In this document: positions 38,291-47,477 of the stretch, piece by piece
Layout: each line of letters starts with the position of its first letter
How positions within the stretch are numbered: the first letter of the stretch is position 1
Translations under genes and position numbers: made by a program
NCBI GenBank assembly: GCA_001897745.1
Contig: MKUH01000012.1
Span: 1-64,000, forward strand
Length of the DNA: 64,000 nt
DNA from: Candidatus Accumulibacter sp. 66-26
Lineage (GTDB): Bacteria > Pseudomonadota > Gammaproteobacteria > Burkholderiales > Rhodocyclaceae
Reading direction: 5' to 3'
The notes under the pieces: model-generated
What the model saw: the letters and a program-made list of their open reading frames with translations, nothing else
What the model was told of the DNA's origin: nothing
The model's database searches: none

Positions 38291-39874
38291 ATGCGCCACG
38301 CGCTGATGATGGAGGTGCTGTTCGAGCGCCTCGGGATCGCCGAGCTGAACCCGGCGGCGGCCCTCGGCGACGCTTCGTGGCGCGACGGCGCCGGCGGCTT
38401 CGCCTCGATCGATCCGGCCAGCGGCGCGCCGCTGGCGCTGGTCGCGCGCGCCACGCAGGACGACTACGAGGCGGCGGTCGGCGCGGCCCTGCGCAGCTTC
38501 CGCCGCTGGCGCGAGGTGCCGGCGCCGAAGCGCGGCCTCTTCGTGCGCGCGCTGGCCGACGCGCTGCGCGCGCGCAAGGCCGACCTCGCGACGCTGATCG
38601 CGCTCGAAGTCGGCAAGATCCGTAGCGAGGCCGAAGGCGAGGTGCAGGAGATGATCGACATCGCCGACTTCGCGGTCGGCCTGTCGCGCCGCCTCGAAGG
38701 CAGCATGCTCGCCTCGGAGCGCCCGCAGCACCGACTGTTCGAGCAGTGGCACCCGCTCGGCGCGGTCGCCGTCGTCACCGCCTTCAACTTCCCGGTCGCC
38801 GTCTGGGCGTGGAACGCGCTGATCGCCGCCGTGTGCGGCGACAGCGTGGTCTGGAAGCCGAGTCCGAAGGCGCCGCTCTGCGCGATCGCCGTGCAGCGCA
38901 TCGTCGACGAGGTCGCGGCGCAGCACGACGCGGCCGGCGTGTGCACGCTGCTGCTCTCCGACGAAGTGTGGCCGGTCGTCCACCTCGCCGCCGACCACCG
39001 CCTGCCGCTCTTTTCCTTCACCGGCTCGACGGCGGTCGGGCGCCACCTCGCGCCCATCGTCGCCGGGCGCCTCGGGCGCCATCTGCTCGAATGCTCGGGC
39101 AACAACGCGCTGATCGTCGACGAAAGCGCCGACCTCGACCTCGCGCTGCCGGCCATCGTCTTCGGCGCGGTCGGCACCGCCGGCCAGCGCTGCACGACGA
39201 CGCGCCGCCTGATCGTGCACCGGACGCGCCTGGCCGAACTTGTCGAGCGCCTGCGCCACGTCTACGCGCAGCTGCGCATCGGCGATCCGCTCGATCCCGC
39301 CACCCTGCTCGGCCCGCTGATCGACGAGGAGGCACGGCGCGGCTTCGAGAGCGCGGTGAGCGAAGCGGCCGCCGCCGGCGGCACGCTGCTCGCCGGCGGC
39401 AAGGCGCTGCCCGGCCACGGCTTCTACGTCGAGCCGACGCTGATCGCCGCCGCCAACGACTGGCCGGTGGTGCAGCGCGAAACCTTCGCGCCCATCCTCT
39501 ACGTGATCGGCTGTGCCGACCTCGACGAGGCGATCCGGCTGCACAACGCGGTGCCGCAGGGCCTTTCCTCGGCGCTGTTCACACGCGACCTGGGCCACGC
39601 CGAGCGCTTCATCGCGGCGGCCGGCAGCGACTGCGGCATCGCCAACCTCAACGTCGGCACCTCGGGCGCCGAGGTCGGCGCGGCCTTCGGCGGCGAAAAG
39701 GACACCGGCGGCGGCCGCGAGGCCGGCTCCGACGCCTGGAAGGCCTACATGCGGCGGCAGGCGACGACGCTCAACTGGGGGCGCACGCTGCCACTCGCCC
39801 AGGGCATCTCCTTCGACCTTCCGCCCGCCGCCGCATTTGCCAAATCTGCCACACCCTCGATACAGAAACCGTAA
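38291..39874 (+). CDS. ALDH7-family semialdehyde dehydrogenase
   Basis: The product is 527 residues. NAD site: TAFNFPVAVWAWN (Asn166) and VWKPSPKAP. Catalytic Glu267 is in LLECSGNNA and Cys301 in GTAGQRCTTTRRL. The late EVGAAFGGEKDTGGGREAGSDAWKAYMRRQ stretch is diagnostic of the antiquitin/AmaB branch, which oxidises aminoadipate semialdehyde or piperideine-6-carboxylate. It starts 24 bases behind the arginase-aminotransferase fusion, so here the likely substrate is glutamate-5-semialdehyde/pyrroline-5-carboxylate, giving glutamate. This choice of substrate is inference from context and could be wrong. Confidence 0.88.
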   Translation: MRHALMMEVLFERLGIAELNPAAALGDASWRDGAGGFASIDPASGAPLALVARATQDDYEAAVGAALRSFRRWREVPAPKRGLFVRALADALRARKADLATLIALEVGKIRSEAEGEVQEMIDIADFAVGLSRRLEGSMLASERPQHRLFEQWHPLGAVAVVTAFNFPVAVWAWNALIAAVCGDSVVWKPSPKAPLCAIAVQRIVDEVAAQHDAAGVCTLLLSDEVWPVVHLAADHRLPLFSFTGSTAVGRHLAPIVAGRLGRHLLECSGNNALIVDESADLDLALPAIVFGAVGTAGQRCTTTRRLIVHRTRLAELVERLRHVYAQLRIGDPLDPATLLGPLIDEEARRGFESAVSEAAAAGGTLLAGGKALPGHGFYVEPTLIAAANDWPVVQRETFAPILYVIGCADLDEAIRLHNAVPQGLSSALFTRDLGHAERFIAAAGSDCGIANLNVGTSGAEVGAAFGGEKDTGGGREAGSDAWKAYMRRQATTLNWGRTLPLAQGISFDLPPAAAFAKSATPSIQKP

Positions 39875-39948
39875 ACCTTTTCCGGAGACCGCGCTCTAAC
39901 CGGCAGCAGCACAGACAAAATCAGTTCTCACGCTCAAGGAGAAACGTC

Positions 39949-41871
39949 ATGTCGATCTTCGCCCGCTACCAGGGCCGCTACGAGGCGGCACAGGAAGAGG
40001 AATTATCGGTCCAGGACTATCTGGAGCTGTGCAAGCATGAACGCACCGCCTACGCCAGCGTCGCCGAGCGCATGCTGCTGGCCATCGGCGAACCGGAACT
40101 GGTCGATACGCGCAGCGATCCGCGCCTCTCGCGCATCTTCGCCAACAAGATGGTCAAGCTCTATCCCGCCTTCCGCGATCTCTACGGCATGGAAGACGTG
40201 ATCGAGAACATCGTCGCCTACTTCCGCCACGCGGCGCAGGGGCTGGAGGAGAAGAAGCAGATCCTCTACCTGCTCGGCCCGGTCGGCGGCGGCAAATCCT
40301 CGCTCGCCGAGAAGCTCAAGTACCTGATCGAGAAGGTGCCCTTCTACGCGATCAAGGGCTCGCCGGTGCACGAATCGCCGCTCGGCCTGTTCAAGCCCGA
40401 GGAGGACGGCCAGCTGCTCGAGGACGACTACGGCATCGCGCAGCGCTACCTGTCGACGATCATGAGCCCGTGGGCGGTCAAGCGCCTGCACGAGTTCGGC
40501 GGCGACATCACCAAGTTCCGCGTCGTCAAGCTGCGCCCCTCGGTGCTCTCGCAGATCGCCGTCTCGAAGACCGAGCCGGGCGACGAGAACAATCAGGACA
40601 TCTCCTCGCTGGTCGGCAAGATCGACATCCGCAAGCTCGAAACCTTCTCGCAGAACGACCCGGACGCCTATTCCTACTCCGGCGGCCTGTGCCTCGCCAA
40701 CCGCGGCATCCTCGAATTCGTCGAGATGTTCAAGGCGCCGATCAAGGTCCTGCACCCGCTGCTCACCGCAACGCAGGAGCAGAACTACAAGGGCACCGAG
40801 GGCTTCGGCGCGATCCCCTTCGACGGGCAGATCCTCGCCCACTCGAACGAGGCCGAATGGCTGGCCTTCAAGAACAACCGCAACAACGAGGCCTTCCTCG
40901 ACCGCATCTACATCGTCAAGGTGCCCTACTGCCTGCGCGTCACCGACGAGATCCACATCTACGAGAAGCTGGTCGACAACTCCTCGCTGAGCCGCGCGCC
41001 GTGCGCGCCGGACACGCTGCGCATGCTGGCGCAGTTCTCCATCCTCTCGCGCCTGAAGGAGCCGGAGAATTCGAGCATCTTCTCCAAGATGCGCGTCTAT
41101 GACGGCGAGAACCTCAAGGACACCGACCCGAAGGCCAAGAGCTATCAGGAGTACCGCGACTTCGCCGGCGTCGACGAGGGCATGACCGGGCTGTCGACGC
41201 GCTTCGCCTTCAAGATCCTCTCCAAGGTCTTCAACTTCGACCACCGCGAGGTCGCCGCCAACCCGGTGCACCTCATGTACGTGCTCGAACAGCAGATCGA
41301 GCAGGAGCAGTTCCCGCCCGAGGTCGAGGAAAAGTACCTGCGCTACATCAAGGAGTTCCTCTCGCCGCGCTACGCCGAGTTCATCGGCAAGGAAATCCAG
41401 ACCGCCTATCTGGAGTCGTACAGCGAGTACGGTCAGAACATCTTCGATCGCTACGTCACCTACGCCGACTTCTGGATCCAGGACCAGGAATTCCGCGATC
41501 CGAACACCGGCGAGATGCTCGACCGCGGCGCACTCAACGACGAGCTGGAAAAGATCGAGAAGCCGGCCGGCATCTCCAACCCGAAGGACTTCCGCAACGA
41601 GGTGGTCAACTTCGTGCTGCGCGCGCGCGCCAAGCACGACGGCCACAACCCGGGCTGGACTTCCTACGAGAAGCTGCGCGCGGTGATCGAGAAGAAGATG
41701 TTCTCCAACACCGAGGAGCTGCTGCCGGTCATCTCCTTCAACACCAAGGCCAGCGGCGACGAGCAGAAGAAGCACCAGGACTTCGTCAATCGCATGATCG
41801 CCAAGGGCTACACCGAGAAGCAGGTGCGCCTGCTCTGCGAATGGTATCTGCGGGTAAGGAAATCTTCGTGA
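39949..41871 (+). CDS. prkA: PrkA-family serine protein kinase (YeaG)
   Basis: The product is 640 residues, the standard length. The N-terminal AAA-like domain has Walker A GPVGGGKSS (110-118), and the C-terminal part is the PrkA kinase-like domain. In E. coli, YeaG is induced by starvation, acid and nitrogen stress and acts with YeaH. The ATG at 39949 has AAGGAGAA upstream. It heads a cluster with yeaH and spoVR and is separated from yeaH by a strong hairpin at 41880-41921. Confidence 0.94.
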   Translation: MSIFARYQGRYEAAQEEELSVQDYLELCKHERTAYASVAERMLLAIGEPELVDTRSDPRLSRIFANKMVKLYPAFRDLYGMEDVIENIVAYFRHAAQGLEEKKQILYLLGPVGGGKSSLAEKLKYLIEKVPFYAIKGSPVHESPLGLFKPEEDGQLLEDDYGIAQRYLSTIMSPWAVKRLHEFGGDITKFRVVKLRPSVLSQIAVSKTEPGDENNQDISSLVGKIDIRKLETFSQNDPDAYSYSGGLCLANRGILEFVEMFKAPIKVLHPLLTATQEQNYKGTEGFGAIPFDGQILAHSNEAEWLAFKNNRNNEAFLDRIYIVKVPYCLRVTDEIHIYEKLVDNSSLSRAPCAPDTLRMLAQFSILSRLKEPENSSIFSKMRVYDGENLKDTDPKAKSYQEYRDFAGVDEGMTGLSTRFAFKILSKVFNFDHREVAANPVHLMYVLEQQIEQEQFPPEVEEKYLRYIKEFLSPRYAEFIGKEIQTAYLESYSEYGQNIFDRYVTYADFWIQDQEFRDPNTGEMLDRGALNDELEKIEKPAGISNPKDFRNEVVNFVLRARAKHDGHNPGWTSYEKLRAVIEKKMFSNTEELLPVISFNTKASGDEQKKHQDFVNRMIAKGYTEKQVRLLCEWYLRVRKSS

Positions 41872-41879
41872 GTCGGAGA

Positions 41880-41921
41880 TCGGCAGGCGGAAGTCGGAAA
41901 TCCCCGACCGCCGCCTGCCGA
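41880..41921 (+). repeat. Long perfect inverted repeat between prkA and yeaH
   Basis: TCGGCAGGCGG (41880-41890) pairs perfectly with CCGCCTGCCGA (41911-41921). Inside the 20-base loop, GTCGG (41893-41897) can pair with CCGAC (41904-41908). It starts 9 bases after the prkA stop. There is no T tract. Such a stem may protect the prkA 3' end or lower expression of yeaH-spoVR, or may be a REP-like element. Confidence 0.75.
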
Positions 41922-41961
41922 CTCCCGGCTTCCGATCGCCACCGACCGTAGGGAGGTCCCA

Positions 41962-43242
41962 ATGACCGTGCGCATCGTCGACCGACGGTTCGACAGCAAG
42001 AACAAAAGCTCAGTCAATCGCAGCCGCTTCATCCGCCGCTTCAAGGGGCAGATTCGCAAGGCGGTGTCCGACGCCATCGCCAGACGCGGCATCCGCGACA
42101 TCGAGAGCGGCGAGAAGATCGGCATTCCCGGCAAGGACATCGACGAACCGCAGTTCACGCACGGCCACGGCGGCGTGCGCGAGACGGTCAATCCGGGCAA
42201 CGACCGCTTCAGCACCGGCGACCTCGTCGAGCGGCCGGAAAGCGGCGCCGGCGCGAAGGGCGGCGGCTCGGCCAGCCCCGAGGGGGAGAGCCTCGACGAC
42301 TTCGTATTCACGCTGACGCGCGACGAATTCCTCGACATCTTCTTCGACGAACTGGCGCTGCCCAACCTCGTCAAGCGCCAGCTCGCGCGCATCGACGAAT
42401 ACAAGCGCATCCGCGCCGGCTACACGGCGAGCGGCGTGCCGACCAACATCAACCTGCGGCGCACGATGCGCGGCGCGGCCGGACGGCGGATCGCCGTCGG
42501 CGGCCCGCACGCCGCGCAGCTGCGCACGCTCGAAGCCGAGCTGCGCGAACTGCGCAAGACGCGCGCCGAGGACGATCCCGAGATCGTCCGCCTGCGCCGC
42601 GAGATCGCCCGCCTGCACGCGCGCGTCGAGGCGATTCCCTTCATCGACACCTTCGACCTGCGCTACAACAACCGCATCCGCGTGCCGCAGCCGTCGTCGC
42701 AGGCGGTGATGTTCTGCCTGCTCGACGTTTCCGGCTCGATGGACGAGGGGCGCAAGAGCATCGCCAAGCGCTTCTTCATGCTGCTCTACCTCTTCCTGAA
42801 CCGGAACTACGAGCACATCGAGGTCGTCTTCATCCGCCACCACACGGTCGCCATGGAAGTCGACGAGGACGACTTCTTCACCTCGCGCGAATCGGGCGGT
42901 ACGGTCGTCTCCAGCGCGCTCGAACTGATGCGCCGCATCGTCGCCGAGCGCTACCCGAGCAGCCAGTGGAACATCTACGGCGCGCAGGCTTCGGACGGCG
43001 ACAACTGGAACGACGACTCGCCGCGCTGCCGCGAGCTGCTCGAAAGCTCGATCCTGCCGTGCTGCCAGTACTTCGCCTACATCGAGATCACCGAGGCCGA
43101 ACCGCAGAACCTGTGGCTGGAATACGAGCGCCTGCAGGCCACGCACCCCGGCCATTTCGCCATGCAGCGCATCGCCGTCGCGGCCGACATCTATCCGGTG
43201 TTCCGCGACCTCTTCAAACGACGCATGCCGGAGGCCGTATGA
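41962..43242 (+). CDS. yeaH: YeaH, UPF0229 VWA-domain partner of PrkA
   Basis: The product is 426 residues. The first 110 residues are basic and loop-rich, with a coiled coil at about 185-225 (AELRELRKTRAEDDPEIVRL). A VWA-like domain carries an intact MIDAS motif DVSGSMDE (255-262). The family works with YeaG/PrkA in the sustained-starvation response. GGGAGG lies 8 bases before the ATG at 41962. Its stop overlaps the spoVR start (ATGA), so the two are translated together. Confidence 0.93.
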   Translation: MTVRIVDRRFDSKNKSSVNRSRFIRRFKGQIRKAVSDAIARRGIRDIESGEKIGIPGKDIDEPQFTHGHGGVRETVNPGNDRFSTGDLVERPESGAGAKGGGSASPEGESLDDFVFTLTRDEFLDIFFDELALPNLVKRQLARIDEYKRIRAGYTASGVPTNINLRRTMRGAAGRRIAVGGPHAAQLRTLEAELRELRKTRAEDDPEIVRLRREIARLHARVEAIPFIDTFDLRYNNRIRVPQPSSQAVMFCLLDVSGSMDEGRKSIAKRFFMLLYLFLNRNYEHIEVVFIRHHTVAMEVDEDDFFTSRESGGTVVSSALELMRRIVAERYPSSQWNIYGAQASDGDNWNDDSPRCRELLESSILPCCQYFAYIEITEAEPQNLWLEYERLQATHPGHFAMQRIAVAADIYPVFRDLFKRRMPEAV

Positions 43243-44849
43243 GTGCGAAGAAGACAGCATCGCCCTTGTCCACGGAAGGCCCCGGCCACGCCGCCGGCGC
43301 CACCCTCCGCGAGCGCCCCGCTGCGGCCCGCGCGCGCGGCGCGCCCCTGCCCGCCGGCTCCGAATGGAGCGTCGAGGCGATCGCCGCCTACGACGAGGCG
43401 ATCGGCCGCGTCGCCGCCGACTATGGGCTCGACTGCTACCGCCACGAGATCGAGATCATCAGCGCCGAGCAGATGATGGACGCCTACGCCTCGATCGGCA
43501 TGCCCGTGTATTACAACCACTGGTCCTTCGGGAAACACTTCCTGGCCACCGAGAACCGCTACAAGCGCGGCCAGATGGGGCTGGCCTACGAGATCGTGAT
43601 CAACTCCGATCCGTGCATCGCCTACCTGATGGACGAGAACACGCTGCCCATGCAGGCGCTGGTCATCGCGCACGCCGCCTACGGCCACAACTCCTTTTTC
43701 AAGGGCAACCACCTGTTCAAGCAGTGGACGAGCGCCGACGCGATCATCGACTACCTCGTCTTCGCCCGCCACTACATCGCCGAGTGCGAGGAGCGCCACG
43801 GTGTCGAAGCCGTCGAGCGCATCCTCGACGCCTGCCACGCGCTGCTCAACGTCGGCGTCGACCGCTACAAGCGCTCGCCGCACCTCTCGCTGGAAAAGGA
43901 AACGCTGCGCCAGAAGGAGCGCGAGGCCTATCTGCAGGCGCAGGTGAACGACCTCTGGCGCACGCTGCCGCCGCACCTGGAGCGCGCCGCCGAACACGCC
44001 GAACAGCGCTTCCCGCCCGAGCCCGAGGAGAACCTGCTCTACTTCATCGAGAAGAACGCGCCGCTGCTCGAACCGTGGCAGCGCGAGGTGGTGCGCATCG
44101 CGCGCAAGATCGGCCAATACTTCTACCCGCAGCGCCAGACGCAGGTGATGAACGAGGGCTGGGCCTGCTTCTGGCACTACACGCTGCTCAACGCGCTGTA
44201 CGACGAGGGCGCGCTGTCGGACGGCTTCATGCTCGAATTCCTGCAGTCGCACACCAACGTCGTCTATCAGCCGCCGTACAACAGCCCGTGGTATTCGGGG
44301 ATCAACCCCTACGCGCTCGGCTTCGCCATGTGGCGCGACCTGCGGCGCATCTGCGAGGCGCCGGACGACGAGGACCGCGCGTGGTTCCCCGACATCGCCG
44401 GCAGCGACTGGCGCGAAACCTTCGACTTCGCGATGCGCAACTTCAAGGACGAGAGCTTCGTCGCGCAATACCTCTCGCCGCGCCTGATGCGCGAGTTCCG
44501 CCTGTTCACCGTGCTCGACGACGACACGCGCAGCACGCTGGAGATCGAGGCGATCCACGACGAATCGGGCTACCACGCGCTGCGCCGCCAGCTCTCCGAG
44601 CAGTACGACCTGGGCAGCCGCGAACCCAACCTGCAGGTGTGGAACGTCGACCTGCGCGGCGACCGCTCGCTGACGCTGCGCCACTTCCCGCACCGGCGCC
44701 GCCCGCTCGGCCAATCGCACCTCGCCGTGCTCGAACACCTCGCCTGCCTGTGGGGCTTCACCGTGCGCATCGAGGAACAGATGTCGGACGGCACCGGCCA
44801 GCTGATCGCCGAACGCAAATGCGAGAAGCGGCGACGAGCCAACGAGTGA
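43239..44849 (+). CDS. SpoVR-family protein (YcgB)
   Basis: The product is 536 residues. The first 40 residues are poorly ordered. Then the SpoVR core shows YHWSFGK-like YYNHWSFGKHFLATENRYK, VIAHAAYGHNSFFKGNHLFK, and TQVMNEGWACFWHYTLLN, with histidines that could bind metal. The name comes from Bacillus spore cortex formation, but this organism shows no sporulation genes. In Gram-negatives the gene is stress-linked and travels with prkA-yeaH. It overlaps yeaH by 4 bases. Confidence 0.92.
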   Translation: MSAKKTASPLSTEGPGHAAGATLRERPAAARARGAPLPAGSEWSVEAIAAYDEAIGRVAADYGLDCYRHEIEIISAEQMMDAYASIGMPVYYNHWSFGKHFLATENRYKRGQMGLAYEIVINSDPCIAYLMDENTLPMQALVIAHAAYGHNSFFKGNHLFKQWTSADAIIDYLVFARHYIAECEERHGVEAVERILDACHALLNVGVDRYKRSPHLSLEKETLRQKEREAYLQAQVNDLWRTLPPHLERAAEHAEQRFPPEPEENLLYFIEKNAPLLEPWQREVVRIARKIGQYFYPQRQTQVMNEGWACFWHYTLLNALYDEGALSDGFMLEFLQSHTNVVYQPPYNSPWYSGINPYALGFAMWRDLRRICEAPDDEDRAWFPDIAGSDWRETFDFAMRNFKDESFVAQYLSPRLMREFRLFTVLDDDTRSTLEIEAIHDESGYHALRRQLSEQYDLGSREPNLQVWNVDLRGDRSLTLRHFPHRRRPLGQSHLAVLEHLACLWGFTVRIEEQMSDGTGQLIAERKCEKRRRANE

Positions 44850-44915
44850 TCCGGCGCGCCGGATCGCTGGCAGAATGACGGACTCGCGCCCTCGCCACAT
44901 GACCAAGGAAGACCC

Positions 44916-45275
44916 ATGCTTGCCGCGCTGACGCTGCTCCTGCTCTGCCAGCTGGTCGGGGAAGTCCTCGTCCAGTTCTTCGCCCTGCCCGTGCCCGGCC
45001 CGGTGCTCGGCCTGATCCTGCTCTTCGCCGGCCTGCTCGTGCGCGGCCGCATCGACGCGCCGCTGCGCGACACCGCGAACACGCTGCTGCAGCACCTCTC
45101 GCTGCTCTTCGTCCCGGCCGGCGCCGGCGTCATGATCCACGCCGCGCGCGTCGCCGACGAATGGCTGCCGCTGACCGCCGCGCTGCTCGGCAGCACGCTG
45201 CTCTCGATGGCCGCCACCGCGCTCAGCCTGAAGTTCTTCCTGCGCCACCGCGCGCGCAAGGCGGCGCAGCCGTGA
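44916..45275 (+). CDS. LrgA/CidA-family membrane protein
   Basis: The product is 119 residues with four hydrophobic helices, starting LAALTLLLLCQLVGEVLVQF. The PGPVLGLILLF segment is typical of the holin-like LrgA/CidA family, which affects murein hydrolase export and, in plants and Bacillus, solute and pyruvate transport. The lrgB-type gene follows 79 bases later, so the pair is complete. It is preceded by AAGGAA. Confidence 0.88.
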   Translation: MLAALTLLLLCQLVGEVLVQFFALPVPGPVLGLILLFAGLLVRGRIDAPLRDTANTLLQHLSLLFVPAGAGVMIHAARVADEWLPLTAALLGSTLLSMAATALSLKFFLRHRARKAAQP

Positions 45276-45354
45276 GCGCCCGCGACAGAGGGGCGGCGGG
45301 CGCGCCGCCGTCCCCGAACGAAGTGCCGCGCGACGACAATGGGAGGGCCGTCCG

Positions 45355-46104
45355 GTGAGCGCCGCCCAGGGCATCGCGCCCCGCCTCAGCGAAATCTGGG
45401 TCTACCTGACGGCGACGCCGCTGCTCGGCCTCACGCTGACGCTGCTCGCCTACCAGTTCGCCGTGTGGTGCTACCGGCGCAGCGGCGGCAATCCGGCGGC
45501 CAACCCGGTGGCGATCGCCGTCGTCGTCGTCGTCGCCCTGCTCACGCTGACCGGCACGCCCTATCGCACCTACTTCGAGGGCGCGCAGTTCGTGCACTTC
45601 CTGCTCGGCCCGGCCACCGTCGCGCTCGCCGTGCCGCTGTACACCCAGCTCCCGCGCCTGAAGACGATGCTGCTGCCGCTGCTCGGCGCGCTGCTCGTCG
45701 GCTCGCTCACCGCCGTCGTCTCGGCCGTCGGCATCGGCTGGGCGCTCGGCGCGTCGGTCGAGTCGATCCGCTCGCTGGCGCCCAAGTCGGTGACGACGCC
45801 GATCGCCATGGGCATCGCCGAAAAAATCGGCGGCCTGCCCTCGCTGACCGCCGTGCTCGTCGTCACCACCGGCATCGTCGGCGCCATCGCCGCCAAGCCG
45901 CTGCTCAACGCGCTGCGCATCCAGGATCACGCGGTGCGCGGCTTCGCCGTCGGCGTCGCCGCGCACGGCATCGGCACGGCGCGCGCCTTTCAGGTCAGCG
46001 AGGAGGCCGGCGCCTTCGCCGCGCTCGCCATGTGCCTGAACGCCATCGCCACGGCACTGCTGCTGCCGCTGCTGTTCGGCGCCTTCACGTCCTTCGCCGG
46101 CTGA
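45355..46104 (+). CDS. LrgB/CidB-family membrane protein
   Basis: The product is 249 residues from a GTG start with GGGAGG at 45341-45346. About eight membrane segments. Family motifs are LGPATVALAVPLY, SLAPKSVTTPIAMGIAEKIGG and VGVAAHGIGTARAF. It is the partner of the preceding LrgA-type protein. The pair controls cell lysis or carries small acids. The exact role in betaproteobacteria is not established. Confidence 0.9.
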   Translation: MSAAQGIAPRLSEIWVYLTATPLLGLTLTLLAYQFAVWCYRRSGGNPAANPVAIAVVVVVALLTLTGTPYRTYFEGAQFVHFLLGPATVALAVPLYTQLPRLKTMLLPLLGALLVGSLTAVVSAVGIGWALGASVESIRSLAPKSVTTPIAMGIAEKIGGLPSLTAVLVVTTGIVGAIAAKPLLNALRIQDHAVRGFAVGVAAHGIGTARAFQVSEEAGAFAALAMCLNAIATALLLPLLFGAFTSFAG

Positions 46105-46113
46105 ACGCTCCGC

Positions 46114-47232
46114 ATGGCCACGCCCAAGCCCCACCTGAGCGCCGTTCCGACGGCACCGCCACCAGCGCCGGAAGCGCCCGCGCCGCACGCATCGCACTCG
46201 CCGCTGCCGCGCTACCTGACGCTCGCCTACGTGGCGCTGATCGTCTACGCCAGCCTGCACCCCTTCTCCGGCTGGCGCGACACCGGCCTCTCGCCCTTCG
46301 CCTTCCTCGACGCCGGCTGGCCGCGCTACTGGACGGTCTTCGACCTGTCGACCAACGTCGTCGCCTACCTGCCGCTCGGCTTCCTGCTCACCCTCACGCT
46401 GCACCGCCTGCCGGGGCGCGCCACGCCGGCACTCGCCGCCCTCCTGCTCGGCGCGCTCGTCAGCCTGTGCCTGGAAAGCGTGCAGAGTTGGCTGCCGGCG
46501 CGCGTCCCGTCCAACCTCGACCTCGCCTGCAACACGCTCGGCTGCGGCATCGGCGCGGTGCTCGCGCTGTGTCACGGCGAACGCTTCTTCGAACGCGCCG
46601 GCGCCCTCCAGCGCGCCCTGCTCGCCCCGCTGCCGCACGCCGAACTCGGCCTCGTCGTCCTCGGACTGTGGCTGCTCACGCAGCTCTCGCCGGAAACGCT
46701 GCTGTTCGGCGCCGGCGACCTGCGCCACCTGATCGGCCTGGCGCCGGCCGTCCCCTACGCCGCCAAATCGTTCTTCGTCATCGAAACGGTGATCATCGTC
46801 TGCAACACGGTCGCCATCGGCCTCATCGCGCGCACCCTGCTCGCCGGCCGCCACGCGCCGCACCTCGTGCTGATCGCCTTCTTCGCGCTGGCGCTGACCA
46901 TCCGCACGCTCGCCGCCGCCATCCTCGTCATGCCGCAGAACGCGCTCGCCTGGCTGACGCCGGGCGCCGAACTCGGACTGCTGATCGGCGGCGTCGTCCT
47001 CACCCTGACCCTCCTGCTGCCGCCCGCCCCGCGCCTCGCCGTCGCCGGCATGGCGCTGATGGCCGGCACCGTCCTCGTCAACCTCGCCCCGCCCAACCCC
47101 TACTCGCTCGCCGCCCTCGCACTCTGGCGCCAAGGCCACTTCCTCAACTTCAACGGCCTCACCCGCCTCACCGCCAGCCTCTGGCCCTTCCTCGCGCTGC
47201 CGTATTTGACGGTGCTCGGGCGCCGGCTATAG
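46114..47232 (+). CDS. VanZ-family membrane protein
   Basis: The product is 372 residues, longer than VanZ (about 160). After a Pro/Ala-rich tail of 30 residues come about ten membrane helices. The VanZ-like core is near the start (ASLHPFSGWRD, then FDLSTNVVAYLPLGFLLTL and SNLDLACNTLGCGIGAVL). VanZ confers low-level teicoplanin resistance in enterococci, but most long relatives have no known role. It starts 9 bases after the lrgB-type stop, so is probably cotranscribed. It is the last chromosomal-type gene before the cassette region. Confidence 0.82.
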   Translation: MATPKPHLSAVPTAPPPAPEAPAPHASHSPLPRYLTLAYVALIVYASLHPFSGWRDTGLSPFAFLDAGWPRYWTVFDLSTNVVAYLPLGFLLTLTLHRLPGRATPALAALLLGALVSLCLESVQSWLPARVPSNLDLACNTLGCGIGAVLALCHGERFFERAGALQRALLAPLPHAELGLVVLGLWLLTQLSPETLLFGAGDLRHLIGLAPAVPYAAKSFFVIETVIIVCNTVAIGLIARTLLAGRHAPHLVLIAFFALALTIRTLAAAILVMPQNALAWLTPGAELGLLIGGVVLTLTLLLPPAPRLAVAGMALMAGTVLVNLAPPNPYSLAALALWRQGHFLNFNGLTRLTASLWPFLALPYLTVLGRRL

Positions 47233-47477
47233 GCGGAGCCAGCCACGGAAGCCGAACTCCGGCGCACGGCAGGTCCGATGCGGCGTCATTTTGGAGGGCG
47301 AACGCAAAAGAGATCCAAAGGGAATCCCTTTGGAGCTCAAGCTGAAAGCTTTTCTCTGCTCCCGATAAATCGCGAAAGGCAGCGAAGCGCTACAGGGTGG
47401 AGCACAGGCTGCCGCTTACATGCGACTTGCTTGGTTCTTTACGGCCAAGAGCCTCCAATCAACCCGTTGCAGTCGGT
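47233..47477. other. Non-coding stretch with one strong hairpin, no gene supported
   Basis: No reading frame here looks like protein and no attC is found. The only clear structure is TCCAAAGGG (47314-47322) with CCCTTTGGA (47326-47334), a perfect 9-bp stem with an AAT loop. It lies about 80 bases after the VanZ stop, without a T tract immediately after, and could still end that transcript or be a dispersed palindrome. Confidence 0.5.

Noticed and set aside
35915-39598. 1227-codon minus-strand frame opposite the arginase fusion and ALDH7
   Set aside because: No domain is recognisable, and the plus-strand genes have full sets of catalytic motifs. It is an antisense shadow.
43239-44849. SpoVR homologue as evidence of sporulation
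   Set aside because: SpoVR-family genes are widespread in non-sporing Gram-negatives together with prkA and yeaH. No other sporulation gene is present.
46114-47232. VanZ homologue as a vancomycin-resistance gene
   Set aside because: No vanHAX-type genes are nearby, and the protein is more than twice the length of VanZ. It is most likely a family member of unknown role.
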